From Planctomycetaceae bacterium (GTDB lineage Bacteria > Planctomycetota > Planctomycetia > Pirellulales > Pirellulaceae), in NCBI GenBank assembly GCA_002709045.1, contig PAPJ01000043.1:1-50348 (forward strand): a stretch of 50,348 nucleotides of DNA, in the 5' to 3' direction. Position 1 is the first letter of the stretch; each line of letters begins with the position of its first letter. The translations under genes were made by a program, and so were the position numbers. The notes under the pieces are model-generated. The model was not told the DNA's origin. It saw nothing but the letters and a program-made list of their open reading frames with translations, and searched no databases. Below are positions 44,964 through 50,348 of this stretch, in pieces.

Positions 44964-47453
44964 TTATTTAATGTAGATAAACTCATTGCTGGCCAACAGA
45001 CTATGGCATAGCAGTTTAAGTGCCTGAAATTCGATGGTCAACGGTTCTGTCGATTCCTCGCCGATCTTTTCATCGGTTGAATTCGTCGTTGCCGATATTG
45101 GCACGACGGGTGTTATAAGGAACTGTCTAAGGTATTTACGAGCGATTGACTGTTCCTGCTTGCTCGGTAATCGCCCCAGTGTCAATTGATACAGCCGAGT
45201 GATCTGTTGTTTTTCAGGTAAGTCCTCGAGTAGATGTGCCAATTGACAACTCGCTTCCTCCACCAGGGGGCTGTTCATCATGAACAGAGCCTGTGGAGCC
45301 ACGGTTGTGGTTTCACGGTTGCCGTTGATAACCGACGCATCATTAAAGTCGAATAACTGGAAGAAGTCATAGAGGTTGTTGCGAATTACTGGTAAATAGA
45401 CACTGCGACGCAGTGAACTGTAATCAGTTAAGTCTTTGCTTGTGTGGTCAAACAGGAACTCACGATTCTTGACGTGCAGCATGCTGCCACCCATTTCACG
45501 ATCCAGCAGGCCACTGACCGCCAGGATTGAGTCGCGAATACTTTCGGCTTCCAGTCGCCTCACAGGAAAACGCCATAGCAGTCTGTTTTCGGGATCGTGT
45601 TGGCTGTCATCAGCATCATAGCGACTGCTCATTTTGTAGGTTGACGAGTTCATGATCCAGCGATGCCACTCTTTAATGGACCAGTTGTTCTTAATCAGTT
45701 GCTGCGCTGCATGGTCAAGTAATTCCGGATTAACCGGTACGTCACCCAGATTGCCGAAATTATCTGTAGATCCCTGTAATCCATTAGCAAAATGCCAGCG
45801 CCAAAGTCGATTAGCCATCACTCGGGCGGTTAAGGGATGATTTTCACTGGTTAGCCATTTTGCAAACTGCAGTCGGCCACTCTGTGCTTCGGAGATCGGA
45901 TACTCGGGGGAGTGCTCAAAGATCTGTGGCATACGCCGCGTGACCTGTTTACCTAAAGATAAATGCGAACCTCGAATATGAACTTTTAAGTTAACAGGTT
46001 CAGCCTCTTTTACTCCCATCGCCGTCGGGATGTTCCCTCGTTGATTGGTGAGTTTTATGATCTGTTGATTAAGCTCTTCAATCCTTGTTTGGTGTTGTTC
46101 ACTGTACTGTTCAGCTGGTTTCTCGGGCAGTTTGTCGGTCTTAAGTCGCACCAGAAGCTCTTTATTAGCGGCATCGGTCGCGGTCTTGACTTGCTCCTGA
46201 ACCTCCCCGATCTGAACATTAAAGTCTTCGTATTCCGCCTTGGACTGAGGGGTAAATACTTCGTTTTCATTCCATTTTGCAATCCGCTTATAGGATTCCA
46301 TCGTGCGGGTACTTTTGAAGATACTAGCCAAAGCGTAATAATCCTCGGTGGAGATTGGATCAAATTTATGGTCATGACAGCGGGCACAACCAATGGTCAT
46401 TCCCATGAATGCACGGCCGATGGTATCAATCTGTTCATCAATGATATCCATTGCGAGTTTCTCTTCGTCACCTTCGGCCAGAACTTTGGGTCCCAGAACT
46501 AAAAAGCCCGTTGCCACCAGACGTCGATTAGAAGCGGTAATATCGTCGGAGCTTTCCAGCAGATCACCAGCGATTTGCTCAGTAATAAACTGATTGAATG
46601 GCATATCATCGTTGAACGCTTTGATCACGTAGTCACGATATCGCCAGGCATTTCCGTGAGCGATGTTTTCGTCCAATCCGTTGGAGTCTGCATAACGCAC
46701 GACATCGAGCCAGAATCGGCCCCAACGTTCGCCATAGGCGGTACTATCTAATAGCCGATCGATGAGCTTTTCATAGGCCTGATCCGACCGGTCTGTTAAA
46801 AATGCGTTCACTTCTTCAGGTGTCGGGGGCAGGCCTGTTAAAGCAAATGTTACTCGGCGAATTAAAGTCGTTTTATCCGCCTCAGGGGCCGGTGTCAGAC
46901 CTTCCTTCTCGAGATTGGCAAGAATAAAGCTATCGATCGATTGCCTCGCCCAGCTATTGTTTTTGGTCGTGGGTATTTTCGGGTCATTGATCGGCTGGAA
47001 AGACCAGAACTTACGTTCGATTTCCCAGTCAACAGCATCTTCCCGAGGTTCTATCTTGGTCGTCAAGGAATCAGGGTGCGGTGCTCCCATTTCAATCCAA
47101 CTGATAAAGTCTCCGATAATCTCGTTGCTCAGCTTTTGCTCGGGAGGCATTTGGATTTCTTCATCTTCGTACTTTAAAACATGGATGATTAGGCTTTCGT
47201 CCAAATTGTTGGGAACGACCGCCGGCCCAGTGCCTCCTCCACGCATCAGATCTTTATAGTTGTCCAGCCGCAGATCACTTTCCTGTTTTTCTTCGCCATG
47301 ACATTCATAACAATAGCGCACCAGCACCGGGCGGATTTTCTTTTCAAAGAAAGCGTGACCTGCTTGATCAACATCGTCATCGGCCAATAGTCCCTGAGTT
47401 GAGACGATTGTCAGAAAAATGGATGTCGCAGTCAGTCGATGGAGAAATTTCAT
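44964..47453 (-). CDS. PSD1/planctomycete cytochrome c domain protein
   Basis: A secreted haem protein of 829 residues with signal peptide MKFLHRLTATSIFLTIVSTQG. The N-terminal planctomycete cytochrome C domain has haem motif C48-Y-E-C51-H52 with a distal Met candidate in EIQMPPEQ. Then comes DUF1549 (SFILANLEKEGL to CARCHDHKFDPI, itself a second CxxCH motif), a helical region, and DUF1553 (PISEAQSGRLQFAKWL, RVMANRLWRWHFANGL, RLEAESIRDSILAVSG). Electron transfer or polysaccharide-linked oxidation is often suggested, but no substrate is established. First gene of the pair with the DUF1501 gene. Confidence 0.93.
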   Translation of the reverse strand: MKFLHRLTATSIFLTIVSTQGLLADDDVDQAGHAFFEKKIRPVLVRYCYECHGEEKQESDLRLDNYKDLMRGGGTGPAVVPNNLDESLIIHVLKYEDEEIQMPPEQKLSNEIIGDFISWIEMGAPHPDSLTTKIEPREDAVDWEIERKFWSFQPINDPKIPTTKNNSWARQSIDSFILANLEKEGLTPAPEADKTTLIRRVTFALTGLPPTPEEVNAFLTDRSDQAYEKLIDRLLDSTAYGERWGRFWLDVVRYADSNGLDENIAHGNAWRYRDYVIKAFNDDMPFNQFITEQIAGDLLESSDDITASNRRLVATGFLVLGPKVLAEGDEEKLAMDIIDEQIDTIGRAFMGMTIGCARCHDHKFDPISTEDYYALASIFKSTRTMESYKRIAKWNENEVFTPQSKAEYEDFNVQIGEVQEQVKTATDAANKELLVRLKTDKLPEKPAEQYSEQHQTRIEELNQQIIKLTNQRGNIPTAMGVKEAEPVNLKVHIRGSHLSLGKQVTRRMPQIFEHSPEYPISEAQSGRLQFAKWLTSENHPLTARVMANRLWRWHFANGLQGSTDNFGNLGDVPVNPELLDHAAQQLIKNNWSIKEWHRWIMNSSTYKMSSRYDADDSQHDPENRLLWRFPVRRLEAESIRDSILAVSGLLDREMGGSMLHVKNREFLFDHTSKDLTDYSSLRRSVYLPVIRNNLYDFFQLFDFNDASVINGNRETTTVAPQALFMMNSPLVEEASCQLAHLLEDLPEKQQITRLYQLTLGRLPSKQEQSIARKYLRQFLITPVVPISATTNSTDEKIGEESTEPLTIEFQALKLLCHSLLASNEFIYIK

Positions 47454-47668
47454 ACCAGGAACAAGTGTATTTAAGGGCGAATCATACTACTATCATTCTA
47501 ATAAAACAGTTGCTGTAGCACATTGGGAATATTATAAGGAAGCGGCCGTTATTTGAGGGTTCTATTTTAATTTTACAGTTATCGTCCGCGACATTCATCA
47601 TCTAGTTTGCTTTGGCAGAACCCAGCTTGAGGAATTCGACTAGGCCGGAAGGCCCACCAGCGAAATTA

Positions 47669-48022
47669 CTAATAGTTGATGCGATCTCGAACCGACAGCG
47701 GGGAAATATCACGTTCGAGCCATTGCCGGTTGTGTTTCCGGTTGTCAGTGCCACCTCGGTTTTGCCGGAAAGATTCACAGACCCAAACATGCGCCTGATT
47801 GCCCACGGCGAAGGCGACAGGATTAGCCATCATCGGTTCAGCGGCGAAGAGGTGAACTGAAAAATCGTCGTGAATCCGAAAAGATTGGAGCTGATTTTTA
47901 GCCTCCGCTGATGCCGAGGCAATCTTTAGTGCTTCCGGTTTAACATCGTTTCGAGGCACGAAGTCCATCGTTGTAAAAGTTGAAATGACAACGAGCAGGA
48001 TAGAAGCGGTTATTTTAAGCAT
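47669..48022 (-). pseudogene. Truncated PVC-type membrane-bound dehydrogenase (N-terminal fragment)
   Basis: Encodes 117 residues beginning with a signal peptide (MLKITASILLVVISTF) and the N-terminal block of planctomycete PVC-type haem-binding dehydrogenases: QLQSFRIHDDFSVHLFAAEPMMANPVAFAV then VWVCESFRQNRGGTDNR. Full members are roughly ten times longer, with a beta-propeller and cytochrome domain. Here the frame stops after RDRINY at TAG. A different frame beyond it ends GLVEFLKLGSAKAN, resembling the end of a c-type cytochrome domain. An internal deletion is inferred. Confidence 0.72.
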
Positions 48023-48144
48023 GTATTTAAGCTGATTATTTTACCAATAGGCTTTAAAGGCAGGTGGGTATGAGGTGAATTAAACGACAGCCAACGTGAA
48101 ATACGGTGAGCGGGCCGGAGGTTTTTGGATACGGGTTATAATCG

Positions 48145-48564
48145 TTATTGGTTTAACGCGTTTTGGATCCATTGCTCGAGTTCCTGAAAATCGACCGGGG
48201 GCAGATCAGACAGGTCAGGGCGAAGTTTAATGGCATCTTTTATGTAGACGTGTTGAATTTCAGACTGAGGCTTTTCGGTATTCCAGTGAAGCAGGATGCG
48301 GATACAGTTAGGTAGAGAACCTGGAACGTTGACTTCATGAGTGCAGATTAGCGGTACGTCAAGCCAGCCGAGTTGTCGTGCAGCCAGAGCGGGAAATTCA
48401 GCATTCAGATCATGGGTCATACTGAAGATAGCGCTTCCCACATCTTCCGGCTGGATGTCATTGAGACGAATCATAAGAGCGAGTAACTGCCTGGTTGCGG
48501 TCAGTACTTCTTCACGGTCGTTATTGTCAACCGTGGTGGCTCCACGAACTCCTCGACAAATCAT
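48145..48564 (-). CDS. aroH: Chorismate mutase AroH type
   Basis: Converts chorismate to prephenate in phenylalanine/tyrosine synthesis. 139 residues, matching the monofunctional AroH class: start [12 protein letters not shown] with the conserved active-site Arg, [20 protein letters not shown], the [11 protein letters not shown] region with the second Arg, and [15 protein letters not shown]. The C-terminal 20 residues ([18 protein letters not shown]) extend beyond the Bacillus enzyme. No other aromatic-pathway gene is nearby. A dyad lies upstream at 48611-48635. Confidence 0.93.
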   Translation of the reverse strand: MICRGVRGATTVDNNDREEVLTATRQLLALMIRLNDIQPEDVGSAIFSMTHDLNAEFPALAARQLGWLDVPLICTHEVNVPGSLPNCIRILLHWNTEKPQSEIQHVYIKDAIKLRPDLSDLPPVDFQELEQWIQNALNQ

Positions 48565-48962
48565 GCTGAATTTACCTGCTTTTACGATTTATGCTGCCAA
48601 TTCTGATCGTGTTAAACCTTATTGTTTGGTTTAACAGACACTACTGGTGTGAAAACCATTGCTGTTCTTAGCATACCCTCGAATGCATCAAAAAGGAATT
48701 AGAAGCCAGCTGGAAAGTACTGCTATCGCAGCTTATAAAGGGCGGTAGTTATGGGTAGTATTCTTACTTTCATACAGAGGCGGCTGCTGTTCATGCTAAA
48801 AAACAATCTGCGATTGAACGAAACATTTCTAGCCGAAATTAAAACGCCGTAAATCGGTGAACCTTTGAGATAATTAAACGGCAAGACGGATAAGTTTTGC
48901 CAGCGAGAATATGACTCAGTTAAAGTTCTTAAAAAAACCGCAGAAAAGTAATACGTGACCGC
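48565..48962. other. 398-bp spacer upstream of aroH and the rrn promoter
   Basis: No gene was recognised. Near the aroH side is a perfect 8-bp dyad, gttaaacc (48611-48618) and ggtttaac (48628-48635), with a 9-nt spacer and 46 bp before the aroH start; it could be an operator or leader hairpin. The rest is AT-rich with no recognisable RNA gene. Confidence 0.5.
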
Positions 48963-48990
48963 TTGACGGTTAATCCCTACACGGTATATT
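48963..48990 (+). promoter_or_regulatory. Likely rrn promoter (sigma-70 type)
   Basis: TTGACG at 48963-48968 and TATATT at 48985-48990 with a 16-nt spacer make a near-consensus sigma-70 promoter in the right direction. The predicted start near 48997 lies about 230 nt before mature 16S, immediately before a perfect hairpin and boxA. Fits an rRNA operon promoter. Confidence 0.72.
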
Positions 48991-49000
48991 TGATTTTTCG

Positions 49001-49023
49001 CACTTAGGAGAACATCCTAAGTG
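49001..49023 (+). promoter_or_regulatory. 5'-proximal hairpin of the rRNA leader
   Basis: Perfect 9-bp stem cacttagga/tcctaagtg with loop gaaca, starting only a few nt after the predicted transcription start and ending 3 nt before boxA. It may serve as the boxB-like element or protect the transcript end. Confidence 0.65.
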
Positions 49024-49026
49024 TAT

Positions 49027-49039
49027 TGATCTTTGAAAA
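49027..49039 (+). promoter_or_regulatory. boxA antitermination element
   Basis: The sequence tgatctttgaaaa closely resembles boxA (TGCTCTTTAACA), the Nus-factor binding site in rRNA leaders. It lies directly after the first hairpin, the usual order in rrn leaders. Confidence 0.75.
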
Positions 49040-49124
49040 TTTGGTGGACCTCGTACTTATTCCTTTGGAATAACTATTTTTTTTAGTCAACTTTAGGAAC
49101 TCAGGATTATTTAATTGGCAAGGT

Positions 49125-49217
49125 AGTCACTTATGACCATAGTGACTCAAAACTCCTTGACTCCAATCGAACTCCGATTGAGTTATTTGACGGATAACTG
49201 ACTTCTTCGGAAGTCAG
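49125..49217 (+). promoter_or_regulatory. Three consecutive hairpins before 16S rRNA
   Basis: Hairpin 1 at 49125-49147 (agtcact(t)atg with cat-agtgact); hairpin 2 at 49160-49183 (actc-aatcg with cgatt-gagt, one bulged C); hairpin 3 at 49198-49217 (ctgacttc-TTCG-gaagtcag, perfect 8 bp with a TTCG tetraloop). They fill the leader up to 12 nt before mature 16S and probably guide folding and processing. Confidence 0.75.
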
Positions 49218-49228
49218 CCTCAATACTT

Positions 49229-50348
<1,120 letters not shown>

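Noticed and set aside
46041..46502. Plus-strand 153-codon frame opposite the PSD1 cytochrome gene
   Set aside because: Shadow of the real minus-strand gene; hydrophobic pattern arises from the antisense of its codons.

Overview
The window is about 50 kb of a bacterial chromosome of moderate GC that almost certainly belongs to the Planctomycetota, probably a Pirellulales-like lineage. The evidence is a DUF1501 gene next to a PSD1/DUF1549/DUF1553 cytochrome gene, an N-terminal fragment of a PVC-type membrane-bound dehydrogenase, large secreted von Willebrand A and EF-hand proteins, a S16 protein with an acidic repeat tail, and the 5' two thirds of a planctomycete-looking 16S rRNA gene at the right edge.

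Layout. 1-1.9 kb: translation block rpsP(tail)-trmD-rplS-yraN. 1.9-8 kb: RlmM-like rRNA methyltransferase (minus), secreted EF-hand protein, an HtrA-type protease whose PDZ domain is split by a frameshift, and an SLC13/TrkA-C permease. 8.5-12.6 kb: a 1350-residue secreted protein combining vWA, an STN-like domain, a Gly/Met tract and a C-terminal YfaP/DUF2135-like domain. 12.6-15.3 kb: tsaD and a C-terminal processing protease. 15.4-16.9 kb: L-2-hydroxyglutarate oxidase followed by a decayed C-terminal relic of glycolate oxidase subunit GlcF. 17-21.6 kb: ribose-type ABC importer operon (binding protein, ATPase, unusually long permease, small lipoprotein). 21.8-26.7 kb: tight uvrA-hypothetical-thiF operon. 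27-29.4 kb: small membrane protein and ligA. 29.5-30.1 kb: a secreted peroxiredoxin with TGA at the peroxidatic position and a SECIS-like hairpin, i.e. a probable selenoprotein. 30.3-38.9 kb: PQQ-like propeller protein, tRNA-Lys, sugar isomerase/VOC/MFS group, SRPBCC-like protein, formylglycine-generating-enzyme-like protein and glutamine-dependent NAD synthetase. 39-41.9 kb: STAS/HATPase partner-switch pair, an orphan OmpR-type regulator and a 41-residue membrane peptide. 42-48.6 kb: tRNA-Arg, class C serine hydrolase, DUF1501 and PSD1 cytochrome proteins, a truncated dehydrogenase and aroH. 48.9-50.3 kb: rrn promoter, structured leader with boxA, and 16S rRNA running off the window.

The strongest unusual signal is the selenoprotein peroxiredoxin (minus strand, 30133 to 29534): in-frame TGA exactly where the active-site Cys is expected, an open and homologous frame on both sides, and a 7-bp hairpin whose loop begins 21 nt after the TGA. 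Secondary signals are three broken genes (htrA, glcF relic, PVC dehydrogenase), an extended RbsC-like permease, an EF-hand-like insertion in an MFS carrier, and short genes with their own control signals. No CRISPR array, prophage, insertion sequence or defence island was seen.
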